DNA of 64,000 nt from JBJHCA01 sp050485785. Its GTDB lineage: Bacteria; Bacteroidota; Bacteroidia; Chitinophagales; Saprospiraceae. Under the pieces are notes generated by a model, which saw nothing but the letters and a program-made list of their open reading frames with translations, was not told the DNA's origin and did not search any database. Every line of letters starts with the position of its first letter. Position 1 is the first letter of the stretch. A program made the translations under genes and the position numbers. Shown one piece after another: positions 1 through 8,509 of this stretch. The stretch spans positions 5,983 through 69,982 of the forward strand of contig JBJHCA010000004.1 in NCBI GenBank assembly GCA_050485785.1, written 5' to 3'.

Positions 1-478
1 CAGTCGACTCGGGATTACTGTAAAAAGACGGACTGGCCGGGCAAATTATTGCACCCATCTGTGAAAGCGCAAGCATATTACTCAGATGCAGCGTACTGTA
101 AGGCGCTTCCCTGGGTACCAAAATCAATTTTCGCCTTTCCTTTAGCATAACATCTGCTGCCCGGGTTGTGAGATCATTCGAAAAACCTTGGGCAATGCGA
201 GCCAGTAATCCCATTGAACAGGGAATCACGATCATGCTCTCATACCGGGCAGAGCCGCTCGCAAACGGCGCCATAAAGTCTCCCGCCTCATAAAAGTCAA
301 ACGGATAGTCTGCATAGGATTCATTGTTCAGCTCCAAACGCCAGTTGAGCCTGGCATTATCACTCATTATAACGCCTACCCGTTCCCATTGATCCTGAAC
401 TTCCATCAACCGGTCAAACAAAACCCTGGTGTAAATGGATCCACTGGCCCCACCGGCCGCTACCACAATTTTTTTCAT
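1..478 (-). CDS. ubiX: UbiX-type flavin prenyltransferase (3' end cut by window edge)
   Basis: Translating the minus strand from the ATG at 478 gives about 159 residues open to the window edge. The N-terminal GGASGSIYT matches the phosphate/FMN-binding GASGxIY motif of UbiX. Further on come PCSMGLLARIAQG and TRAADVMLKERRKL followed by VPREAPYSTLHL, which are the family's signature blocks. UbiX attaches a dimethylallyl group to FMN to make the prenylated flavin cofactor of UbiD decarboxylases. It is cytoplasmic. The gene diverges from the thioredoxin pair at 601. Only the last 30 or so residues are missing. Function is inferred from the family; the partner UbiD is not in the window. Confidence 0.88.
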   Translation of the reverse strand, partial: MKKIVVAAGGASGSIYTRVLFDRLMEVQDQWERVGVIMSDNARLNWRLELNNESYADYPFDFYEAGDFMAPFASGSARYESMIVIPCSMGLLARIAQGFSNDLTTRAADVMLKERRKLILVPREAPYSTLHLSNMLALSQMGAIICPASPSFYSNPEST

Positions 479-600
479 ATCTTGCCGATGCTTACGTTAA
501 GTGAACACATAATTAGTTAAAAGTTCTTTAAAAACCATAACAAGCCATAGGCTTAGCGGTTATATGCTTAATTTTACCTCCCTATCCAGAAGAAACTTTT

Positions 601-1116
601 ATGATGAAGCTTTGGTTTGTACTGCTTTCAACCTTTATTTTCTCTGCCGGCCTTTTTGCTCAGGTTAATTGGTACACCTGGGAAGAAGCTATCGAAGCTC
701 AAAAAAAGGAACCCAAAAAAATTATGGTTGATATCTACGCTGTATGGTGCGGCCCGTGTAAAATGATGGATCGCAACACCTTCAGTAATCCCGCCGTTGC
801 CGATATGCTCAATAAACACTTCTACCCGGTTAAGCTGGATGCGGAAACCCGCAGAGACATCATTTACAACAATCATACTTTTACCTGGCAGCCCGGCGGC
901 CGAAATGGTATCCACACGCTGGCCTATTCACTTACCGACGGCAGACTGAGCTTTCCTACCATGGTTTTTCTCGATGAGTCAGTGTCTATCATCAGCCGTG
1001 TACCCGGCTACCACGGTCCCGATGACTTTATCCATATTCTGAACTTCCACGCCAACGGTACCTACAAAAGAACTACCTGGGAAGCCTATTCCCGTGAAGT
1101 AAGGCGCGGCAACTAA
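601..1116 (+). CDS. Exported thioredoxin-fold protein (WCGPC)
   Basis: 171 residues with a signal peptide (about residues 1-20, ending LFAQ), so periplasmic. A thioredoxin-like domain follows: WCGPC at residues 49-53 after the beta-strand IMVDIYAV, and the cis-proline loop SFPT with Pro119. It most resembles thioredoxin_7/DUF255-like disulfide reductases of Bacteroidota. Ten bases downstream begins a paralogue with the same layout (AVWCGPCK versus DWCGWCK; GRLSFPT versus GRLSYPT), so the pair is a tandem duplication in one transcription unit. The likely role is reduction or isomerisation of disulfides in exported proteins; the substrate is unknown. A Met-Met start leaves the first or second codon possible. 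Confidence 0.8.
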   Translation: MMKLWFVLLSTFIFSAGLFAQVNWYTWEEAIEAQKKEPKKIMVDIYAVWCGPCKMMDRNTFSNPAVADMLNKHFYPVKLDAETRRDIIYNNHTFTWQPGGRNGIHTLAYSLTDGRLSFPTMVFLDESVSIISRVPGYHGPDDFIHILNFHANGTYKRTTWEAYSREVRRGN

Positions 1117-1126
1117 TAAGAGCATC

Positions 1127-1774
1127 ATGAATAGTCCTTTCTTCCTCATTCCGTTTTTCTTGCTTTCTGTGCTGTTCTTTATTGCCTGTACTCAGCACAA
1201 TAATGTTGATGAACACACAGCAAACTCAGCAATATCAGGAGAGGTAACCATGAATACTAATGCCGTTACCGTGGCTAAAGCCGCCGGTATTCAGAAATCC
1301 ACCGCTTCTGCCGACCGCGTGCAATGGATGAACTGGGAAGAAGTTCAAAAAGCTATGAAAACTGAACCCCGTATGGTGTTTGTAGATATCTACACCGACT
1401 GGTGCGGCTGGTGTAAGCGAATGGATAATAATACCTTCCAGAAACCCCATATTGCCCGCTATCTCAATCAGCATTTTTACAATGTCAAGTTCAATGCCGA
1501 ACAAAAAGAACCCGTGGTTTTTCAGGGCAATGAGTTTAACTTCGTAGCATCCGGGCGCAGAGGATATCACGAGCTGGCCGCACAGCTTACCCAGGGCCGC
1601 CTGTCCTACCCAACCATCGTGTTTATGGACGAGCAACTCAGGCTTATTCAGCCTATTCCCGGTTACCAGGCCCCGGAAAACTTTGAACCCATCATGACGT
1701 TTTTTGCCGGTCAGCATTATACCACTACCTCCTGGGAACAATACCGTGCCACCTACCAACCCATGAATCAGTAA
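1127..1774 (+). CDS. Thioredoxin-fold lipoprotein (WCGWC)
   Basis: 215 residues. The N-terminus is a lipoprotein signal with lipobox FIAC and Cys21; the next residue is Thr, so outer-membrane sorting is expected. A linker of about 45 residues precedes the thioredoxin-like domain, with WCGWC at 92-96 and cis-Pro162 in SYPT. It is a paralogue of the preceding gene but is lipid-anchored, and the dipeptide between its cysteines is Gly-Trp instead of Gly-Pro, a change that in this fold alters redox potential. It sits 10 bases after the upstream stop, so the two are probably co-transcribed. Redox partner unknown. Confidence 0.8.
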   Translation: MNSPFFLIPFFLLSVLFFIACTQHNNVDEHTANSAISGEVTMNTNAVTVAKAAGIQKSTASADRVQWMNWEEVQKAMKTEPRMVFVDIYTDWCGWCKRMDNNTFQKPHIARYLNQHFYNVKFNAEQKEPVVFQGNEFNFVASGRRGYHELAAQLTQGRLSYPTIVFMDEQLRLIQPIPGYQAPENFEPIMTFFAGQHYTTTSWEQYRATYQPMNQ

Positions 1775-1915
1775 TCCGCTGAGCAGAGCCGGCTCTTTTC
1801 AGTTTTTATTCCCGGAGCGAATTCAGATCTTGATTCTGGATATCTTTTTGTGGGTACCGCATAGCGGTACTGTATAGATTTGCTTTTCGTTAACCCCCCT
1901 CTACCCGATAATGAC

Positions 1916-3730
1916 TTATACGGCGTGATACTTCTTCTTTTGAAGCACTGCCCTGCTTTCGGTGTTGATCAGCACTCCCCGCGTAGCATGCCCTATCTGA
2001 GCAGCATTGGCCTCATCGGTATTAATGTGCATTTCCAGCACAAACTGGTCCGAAACCCTGATCAGTTCATGGCCCAATGTAAGTGACCGGCTCCCGCTTC
2101 CAACTGCTATGTCAACAATATCTCCATCCAATACACCAAACGTTTCGGCATCTTCGGGATGCATGTGAATATGCCGCCATGCACAAATAACGCCTTCGTC
2201 AAGCACCACTTTGCCCTGCGGACCTATTACTGTACACCCGGGTGAATTCTCAGTTTTGCCCGACTCCCGCACTGGTGCACCAATGCCCAGAAAAAACTCA
2301 TCGGTTCGCGATACTTCAATCTGATTCCTGGGTCTTACCGGGCCGAGAATCCTCACGCGCTCTATTTTGTTTCGGGGGCCTACAATGGTTACGGTTTCTT
2401 CTGCGGCAAACTGTCCAGGCTGCGACAGAGGATTGCGATAGGTAAGCTTGTATCCGACATCAAACAGCTGTTCCAGTTTTTCCTGAGTAATATGCATGTG
2501 CCGGGCAGATACGGCAATTGGAATTTCAGGGATGGTGTTCACTTTGTATTTTACTTCAAACAGTGCAGCGGTCTGCATGGCAATGGAACGCTGCTCGTCA
2601 GTTCGGACGGTCATCAATTTTACCCGGCTGTGATTCCAGCTGAAAACGCGAACATCTGCTTCCCGTGTCGGATTCGCGTCGTGATAGGTGTCTTCATTGA
2701 TCATAGCTCCAAGATATTCCAAACGCTGACAAGTGCGATGCCGCACAGTAGGGCTGTTTTTGCCGATACCTCCGGTAAATATGATCACATCCACCCCACC
2801 CATGATGGCAGCATAAGCTCCGATATATTTTCTGAGCCGGTGTGTAAATACCTGAAGTGCAAGTTGCGCTTTGCGATCTCCTTGCGTACTCAGAGCAAGT
2901 ATATCCCGCATATCTCCTGAAATCCCGGATAACCCTTTTAATCCGCTTTCCTCACTCAGCATGTGTTCCACTTCTTTGTAAATCATTCCCGATTTTTTCA
3001 TGAGATGAGTGATCAGTCCGGGATCCAGATCACCACTCCGGCCGGCCATCACCAAGCCTTCCAGCGGTGTCATGCCCATACTGGTTTCCACGGAACGACC
3101 ATACTCCACGGCAGCCAGACTGCAGCCACTACCCAGATGGCAGGATATGATCCGCAGATTGCTGAGCGGAACATTGAACCACTATGCCGCTCTTTCACAC
3201 ACATACTGGTGACTGGTGCCGTGAAAGCCGTACCGGATCAATCCGTACTTCTCGCTGACGTCATAGGGCAAGGCATACCAGCGCGCCCTTCTGGGCAAAG
3301 TCTGATGAAATGCCGTGTCAAATACGGCCACGTGTTTCATCCCCGGATACACATCCATGGCAACCTTTATTCCGGCCAGATTAGCAGGATTGTGTATAGG
3401 TGGAAGCGCTGACAAAGTATCGATGTTTTGCATCACCGCTTCATCGATCCACACAGCTTCATCGTAGTAATCACCACCATGGGCTACACCATGCCCGAAT
3501 CCTTAAATGGAATCTGCCCATTCTGTAGCCTTGATGCGCTCCATCGGATAGTTGAAGTAAAAAGTATAGGTTTTGCCACTCTGCAATACCGTACTTTCAC
3601 CCGGTCCGTTAAACACCGGCTCTTGTCTGATTCGCTCAACCTGCATTTCCAGTATGGTCTTCTGATTCAGGGTATCGATCAATGCAGCTTTAACGGATGA
3701 ACTGCCACAATTTAACACACAAATATTCAT
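1916..3730 (-). pseudogene. Acetate kinase-PduL phosphotransacylase fusion with two in-frame stops
   Basis: One continuous minus-strand frame of 605 codons, broken only by TAA at 3503-3505 and TAG at 3182-3184; there is no frameshift. Codons from 3730 to about 2545 encode acetate kinase (NCGSSSVK, HNPANLAGI, FDTAFHQTLP, YGFHGTSH, TSMGMTPLEGL, RSGDLDP, FTGGIG). Codons from about 2527 to 1916 encode a full-length PduL-type phosphotransacylase, with metal-binding SARHMHIT, RHIHMHPED and EMHINTDEAN. Together the two activities would convert acetyl-CoA to acetate plus ATP. The kinase half also differs from E. coli AckA at conserved active-site positions: GHR is GHG, HLGNG is HLGSG, GIGEN is GIGKN. 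The PduL half has no visible defect and could be made from an internal start, for example in the 1916-3109 open segment. It lies 10 bases after bshC. Confidence 0.85.
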
Positions 3731-3740
3731 GATTTGCCAA

Positions 3741-5360
3741 TTATAATTCAATGATCTTGATCCGGCTATCCATAGGGTCGAACAAACCTGCCAGGGTTTC
3801 TAAAATTCCGGGGCCATACATGGAATAAAATGATAGAAATGACTCATGTCTTTCCTGAATAGAGTTGGCCGGGAACAATCGATCGTGGAAATATTCAATC
3901 TGCTGAACCAGCAACTCCTGGTTTTTCTTTTCGGACCGGACCATTTTTTTCTCAAGATTCTCAATACTGTTCAGAGTCCTGGTCATTTCTGCCAAAACCG
4001 GACGCTCCAGGGTTGGATCAATATCCACCGCGCGGTTCCGGATTTGTTCAAATACTCCAGCAATGCTCTTCCGTGCCTCAGTCAGTGCAAGTTCATGCTC
4101 AGATGCGGACTCAAGATGTTCCCTGATCAACTGATGCTTGTCTTTCCATAAATCGGCAATACTCAGCTTCAATTTTTCAATCCGGCGCAACACGGGTTTA
4201 TCCAGCATAAAGGCAGAATCGCGGCGAACCAAAACGGGGAATGGAACACCATAGTGATCAAACTGGGCTTTTCGTTCAAGCCAGTAGGCTATTTCACCAC
4301 CTCCACCAACGTACGCTAGATTGGGAAACAGCATTTCCTGATACAATGGCCGTAGGATCACATTGGGGCTAAACTTTTCAGGGCTTTCCTTTATCTCGTT
4401 AGCCAGTTCCTCCCGGGACCATGAAAACCGACCATCACCTGCTATGTATTTTCCTTGGTGATAGTCAATGCGCAGTCTCATACCGGGTTCCGCATAAAAC
4501 AGGTTAACTCTTCGCGGTGGTGCCTGGGCTTCAAACCCCAGTCCGGCCTTAATACCTTCTATGGTTGATGTTACCTTATTCAGGGATGTGCCCAACAAAA
4601 TGTCATCCATCATAATATCCACAAAACGCTGCTTCATGGCAGCCGGGCTTAAATGCACAACCAACAAACCCGTTTCTGCAAACAACTTCTGCAGGAAGTA
4701 CCGGATCATACTGCCATAATCTGTTGTTGCACTACAGGCCTCCTCCATCAAGGCCGTCAGTGCCGGGCCGTGTGGGGTATGTCCCACAACATCCCTGATC
4801 TCGCTAATTACCCGCTCAATTCCATCCAAACTCAGCATGCCTGCCGGGCCTGAAGGATTGGCGTGCTCCCAGGTGATCCGCTGCCCCCACAGGTGAAGGT
4901 GATTCACTTCTTCGAAATCGTGGTCTTCCTGCCCCAGCACCAGCACGGGAATTACCCTGCAATCTGCCATTGCAGCTTCGGCCTTTCTGGCCACGGCAAT
5001 AGCCGACAATGCCTTGAAAAACACATACATGGGTCCGCTGAAAAGTACCGGTTGATGGGCAGTGATCACGGTGTAGGTGTTAGGATGCTCAATACTTTCC
5101 ATCACGGGCTGTATAGTCTGAAGCAAGGCATCCGGATAACCGTTGGTCTGCAGCAGCAGCTCTTCCTTCAGCCATGTCCTGTGTTCCTGGCTGATACCGG
5201 TGAATAGGGCCTGGCCGGCGATATTTTCGATTGTCGGCAATGCCGTAATGTAGGGAATAAACTGTTGCGGATTAAGCATGTAGGCTACATCCCGCTGAGC
5301 CAGTTTACCGGTTTCGTCAGGCTGGGCAAAATGAATATTGATCATGGGGTTGTGAAGCAT
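3741..5360 (-). CDS. bshC: Bacillithiol synthase BshC
   Basis: 539 residues, the usual BshC length. Recognisable blocks are ITAHQPVLFSGPMYVFFKA (the family's TGQQxGLxxGPLY region), VLGQEDHDFEEVNHL and AYVGGGGEIAYWLERKAQ, followed by a C-terminal coiled coil (roughly residues 380-500). BshC adds cysteine to glucosaminyl-malate, the last step of bacillithiol synthesis, giving the low-molecular-weight thiol used by Bacillota and many Bacteroidota. BshA and BshB are not nearby. An in-frame Met six codons in (MINIHFAQ) is an alternative start. The downstream ackA-pduL fusion begins 10 bases after its stop, so they probably share a transcript. Confidence 0.9.
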   Translation of the reverse strand: MLHNPMINIHFAQPDETGKLAQRDVAYMLNPQQFIPYITALPTIENIAGQALFTGISQEHRTWLKEELLLQTNGYPDALLQTIQPVMESIEHPNTYTVITAHQPVLFSGPMYVFFKALSAIAVARKAEAAMADCRVIPVLVLGQEDHDFEEVNHLHLWGQRITWEHANPSGPAGMLSLDGIERVISEIRDVVGHTPHGPALTALMEEACSATTDYGSMIRYFLQKLFAETGLLVVHLSPAAMKQRFVDIMMDDILLGTSLNKVTSTIEGIKAGLGFEAQAPPRRVNLFYAEPGMRLRIDYHQGKYIAGDGRFSWSREELANEIKESPEKFSPNVILRPLYQEMLFPNLAYVGGGGEIAYWLERKAQFDHYGVPFPVLVRRDSAFMLDKPVLRRIEKLKLSIADLWKDKHQLIREHLESASEHELALTEARKSIAGVFEQIRNRAVDIDPTLERPVLAEMTRTLNSIENLEKKMVRSEKKNQELLVQQIEYFHDRLFPANSIQERHESFLSFYSMYGPGILETLAGLFDPMDSRIKIIEL

Positions 5361-5381
5361 GGAGAGAGAATATGGCCCGGA

Positions 5382-5945
5382 TCAGTTGAGTACCATGGCA
5401 TCGGGCATCTGTCCTATTACAGCATAATGATCGCCAAGGTTGGCCAGGGCCCGGGTCCAAAGGCTGTTTTTAGTGCGGCGGCTAAATACATAGTTGACAT
5501 CACCAGGAGCCAGAATCCAGCTTCCTGATTGCATTTCTTCTTGCAACTGCATGGCATCCCAGCCCGCGTAACCCACAAAAAAACGGATCTGATTGGGCTG
5601 TACCAATCCTGAACCAATAAGAAACTTGAGCTGCTCATAATCTCCACCCCAAAACAATCCCGGCAATACTTCCTGCCCGTCCGGTAAAAGATCCCCCAAG
5701 GTGTGAATGTAGTGAAGTGAATTGGTCTGTACCGGCCCGCCGTAATAGGCTTCGGAATCAAACTCGGGAAAGCTGACAACCAGGTCAGCCACATTCATTT
5801 TAAGCGGTTTGTTAAGAATAAAGCCAAAACTCCCGTCCGGATGATGATCACATACCAATATGACGGAGCGCTTGAAGTTGGGATCAAGCATGAATGGCTC
5901 AGCAATGAGCAGGCTGCCTTTTTTAAGTTCAACTTCTGAAATCAT
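5382..5945 (-). CDS. yqgE: YqgE/AlgH family protein (DUF179)
   Basis: 187 residues matching the whole YqgE/AlgH family: GSLLIAEPFMLDPNFKRSVILVCDH at the N-terminus, GFILNKPL, YYGGPVQ, LFWGGDYEQLK and FVGYAGWDAMQLQEEM. The family is widespread and cytoplasmic; its biochemical role is not settled, with links to alginate regulation in Pseudomonas. It lies upstream of bshC with a 21-base gap and the same orientation, so bshC is probably transcribed with it. Confidence 0.9.
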   Translation of the reverse strand: MISEVELKKGSLLIAEPFMLDPNFKRSVILVCDHHPDGSFGFILNKPLKMNVADLVVSFPEFDSEAYYGGPVQTNSLHYIHTLGDLLPDGQEVLPGLFWGGDYEQLKFLIGSGLVQPNQIRFFVGYAGWDAMQLQEEMQSGSWILAPGDVNYVFSRRTKNSLWTRALANLGDHYAVIGQMPDAMVLN

Positions 5946-6057
5946 TTCGCAAATATATCATTTAATCAGCCCAATGTCTACCTTTGGTTTCCGGCAATTT
6001 CCGGAAGCGTTTTGGGTTGTATTGAATAACGCCTGTACCCATATAAAGATCATTCGG

Positions 6058-6564
6058 ATGAAGAGTACTGTTAAGTGGGCCATGTTTCTGGCCATTGCCA
6101 TGATCATCTGGCTTGTGCTGGAATGGATGGCCGGAATCCATAGTTTCCTGGTTGCCTATTATCCCATTTCCACCTGGATATACTATTTAATTGTGGCTCT
6201 GGGCATCGCATTTCATACCCGTGAGGTCAACAGGGATGTTTTGCAGAAAAAAGGTGCTTTCATCCATTTGCTGGCTTACAACCTCCTGCTGCTGTCTGTG
6301 CTCATCCCGGTACAGTCATTGATCATATGGCTCTATGCAAGTGTTATCAACCCGGGACTGCTCAGCAACCTGGCCGAGTACAACACTCTTTATCATCCTG
6401 AAATGGCTCCGGAAGACATGCTGCCCGAACAGTTTTACAGTCAGTATTTTGCACCGGGCAACTTCGTGCTGATGTTTGCCATGCCCATGGCACTGCTGGG
6501 CATTTTTCTGTCATTCCTGGCAGCTGCATTTACCCGAACCGGAGCAAGCCGTTACAGTGACTGA
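6058..6564 (+). CDS. DUF4199-like membrane protein
   Basis: 168 residues from the ATG at 6058; an upstream in-frame ATG would run back over yqgE and is less likely. Four hydrophobic segments are visible, at about residues 7-27, 36-56, 75-96 and 133-158, with a polar loop of about 35 residues before the last. The layout (helices 1-2, amphipathic stretch, helix 3, long loop, helix 4 and a short basic tail) is that of the Bacteroidota DUF4199 family, whose function is unknown. A TACCTTTG -7-like box lies at 5979-5986 without a convincing -33 box. Its TGA stop directly abuts the stop of fabD on the other strand. Confidence 0.6.
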   Translation: MKSTVKWAMFLAIAMIIWLVLEWMAGIHSFLVAYYPISTWIYYLIVALGIAFHTREVNRDVLQKKGAFIHLLAYNLLLLSVLIPVQSLIIWLYASVINPGLLSNLAEYNTLYHPEMAPEDMLPEQFYSQYFAPGNFVLMFAMPMALLGIFLSFLAAAFTRTGASRYSD

Positions 6565-7443
6565 TCAAAGTGCAGATGTGGGAAATCTGCGATCAATGCG
6601 TTTGAAAAAACCCTGTATGGTTTTGCCGGTTCCTCCCACCTCGATAGCTTCTGCAGCTCCATCGGCAATCATGTTCTGCATGGTCTGAGTCCACCTTACC
6701 GGACTTACCAATTGTGCTTTGAGATTGCGGCGGATGGTTTCCGTGTCGGTGTAAGGCCTGGCATCTACATTCTGGTAAACCGGACAAACAGGCGTATTAA
6801 ACACAGCTTTATCCAGAGCATCCTCCAGACGCTCTCGTGCAGGATCCATTAATGGCGAATGGAAAGCTCCACCCACTTCAAGCATGATGGCTTTCAGCGC
6901 GCCAGCTTCGCGGCATGCATCAGCTGCCCGCTGTACACCTTGCTGTGTACCACTAATCACCAGCTGCCCCGGACAATTGTAATTGGCCGGTATCACCAGA
7001 TCATCGATACTGCTGCAAATTTCTTCCACTATGTTATCATCCAGGCCAACAATGGCTGCCATGGTACCCGGCCTTATATCACAGGCGTATTGCATGGCTT
7101 CTGCCCGCTGCTGAACCAGTAGCAGCCCCTCTTCAAAGCTCAGTGCTCCGGATGCCACGAGTGCAGAAAACTCTCCCAATGAATGTCCGGCAGTTGCCCC
7201 GGGCACTATGCTGCTATCTGCCAGTAAAAAACGGATCACGGAATGTAAAAAAATTGCCGGTTGTGTTACCCGCGTTTCGCGAAGCTGTTCAGCACTGCCG
7301 TCAAACATCACATCACTCAATCTGAAGCCCAGCGCGTCATTGGCCCTTTCAAACAATTCCCTGGCTTCCGCATGTTCGCCGTACCATTCTTTTCCCATGC
7401 CGGGAAACTGTGATCCCTGTCCGGGAAAAACATAAACCTTCAT
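6565..7443 (-). CDS. fabD: Malonyl-CoA:ACP transacylase FabD
   Basis: 292 residues. The GQGSQFPGMG start (Gln11 region, oxyanion hole), the nucleophile motif GHSLGE with Ser88, Arg113 in QQRAEAM and the catalytic His195 in GGAFHSPLM are all in place. FabD moves malonyl groups from CoA to acyl-carrier protein for fatty-acid synthesis. It follows folE by 21 bases in the same direction, so the two are probably co-transcribed. The stop codon is back to back with that of the convergent DUF4199 gene (TGATCA, no spacer). Confidence 0.95.
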   Translation of the reverse strand: MKVYVFPGQGSQFPGMGKEWYGEHAEARELFERANDALGFRLSDVMFDGSAEQLRETRVTQPAIFLHSVIRFLLADSSIVPGATAGHSLGEFSALVASGALSFEEGLLLVQQRAEAMQYACDIRPGTMAAIVGLDDNIVEEICSSIDDLVIPANYNCPGQLVISGTQQGVQRAADACREAGALKAIMLEVGGAFHSPLMDPARERLEDALDKAVFNTPVCPVYQNVDARPYTDTETIRRNLKAQLVSPVRWTQTMQNMIADGAAEAIEVGGTGKTIQGFFKRIDRRFPTSAL

Positions 7444-7464
7444 GAATCTATCTGTTTATAGGTG

Positions 7465-8085
7465 TCAATCAAGATCAGCCGCAATCAGCCTGAGAAACTC
7501 ACTTCGGGTGGTGCCGTGTTCAAATTGCCCGGTAAATGCCGATGTAGTGGTGATGGAATTCTGCTTCTGAACACCACGCATCATCATACACATGTGCCTG
7601 GCTTCAATAACTACCGCTACACCCTGAGGTTCCAGCTCCTGCTGCAGGCAATTGACAATTTCATGAGTCAACCTTTCCTGAACCTGCAGCCTGCGCGCAA
7701 AGATATCGATCACCCGGGGAATTTTACTGAGACCAACAATTTTTCCGTTGGGGATGTATGCCACATGCGCTTTTCCGAAAAACGGCAAAATGTGATGCTC
7801 ACACAACGAATAGAGCTCTATGTCCTTGACAATCACCATTTCGCTGTATGACTCGTGAAACAATGCCGACCGAATTATGGCTGCAGGATCCTGATTATAT
7901 CCACCGGTCAGAAAATGAATGGCTTTGGCAGCCCGTTCAGGTGTTTTCAACAAACCCTCCCGTGCCGGGTCTTCTCCCAAACGCATAATAATCTCTTTGT
8001 AACTTTGGGCAGTTTCTTCCCAATGTGAAGTCAGGTAATTCTCGGGGTCAAATACATCATCAGTGGATGGGTATACCTTTTTCAT
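7465..8085 (-). CDS. folE: GTP cyclohydrolase I FolE
   Basis: 206 residues. Zinc and catalytic motifs are present: SLCEHHILPF with Cys95, His97 and His98, then GLSKIPRVIDIFARRLQVQERLT and EARHMCMMMRG with Cys166. This is the canonical zinc-dependent type IA enzyme that converts GTP to 7,8-dihydroneopterin triphosphate, the first step towards folate and related pterins. It is first in a likely two-gene unit with fabD. Confidence 0.96.
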   Translation of the reverse strand: MKKVYPSTDDVFDPENYLTSHWEETAQSYKEIIMRLGEDPAREGLLKTPERAAKAIHFLTGGYNQDPAAIIRSALFHESYSEMVIVKDIELYSLCEHHILPFFGKAHVAYIPNGKIVGLSKIPRVIDIFARRLQVQERLTHEIVNCLQQELEPQGVAVVIEARHMCMMMRGVQKQNSITTTSAFTGQFEHGTTRSEFLRLIAADLD

Positions 8086-8509
8086 AAACTTTCTGTTGAT
8101 TTGATCAGCAGCGTAATAATTTCAGTCTTATTCTGCATTCAGGCCCTGAATATACGCGGAGTTTTTAACATATACAGCAGCGCATGCCTGTTAGATTGTA
8201 ACAACCGTGAATTGATCTTCAGGTTGAGTATTCTGGCAACTATTTTCTGTTTCAGTGCCGGGTTCTTTTAATCCGGTTTGTTCAGGCACAAAAATCAGGT
8301 TAATGCATACAACACATCGCACCTTGTTATTATATGTTTTGCTTCTCACACTATCCAGTGTAAATTTCATATAAATACTGCATGGAAAGGCTGCTTCAAT
8401 ATTAACTGACCAATAATTATACATTAAACAATTTACGCACTGCTTCAACGCATTAAAACTGCCTTTACTTTTGTGACAGACTTGCTCTGTACTGCAATCA
8501 CTATCTACT
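8086..8509. other. Intergenic region between folE and the PHP gene
   Basis: 424 bases between divergent genes. It is AT-rich and holds no convincing protein. An imperfect hairpin (CCGGGTT / AATCCGG, 5-base loop) lies at 8258-8276. A TACTTTTG sequence at 8466-8473 fits the Bacteroidota -7 consensus and stands 37 bases before the PHP gene, but no TTG is found at the right distance upstream. A minus-strand open frame of 128 codons crosses the region and the start of the PHP gene; its composition does not look coding. Confidence 0.5.

Noticed and set aside
3182..3505. Frameshifts as the cause of the broken acetate kinase
   Set aside because: All three segments are in the same frame and the interruptions are plain TAA and TAG codons between conserved residues.
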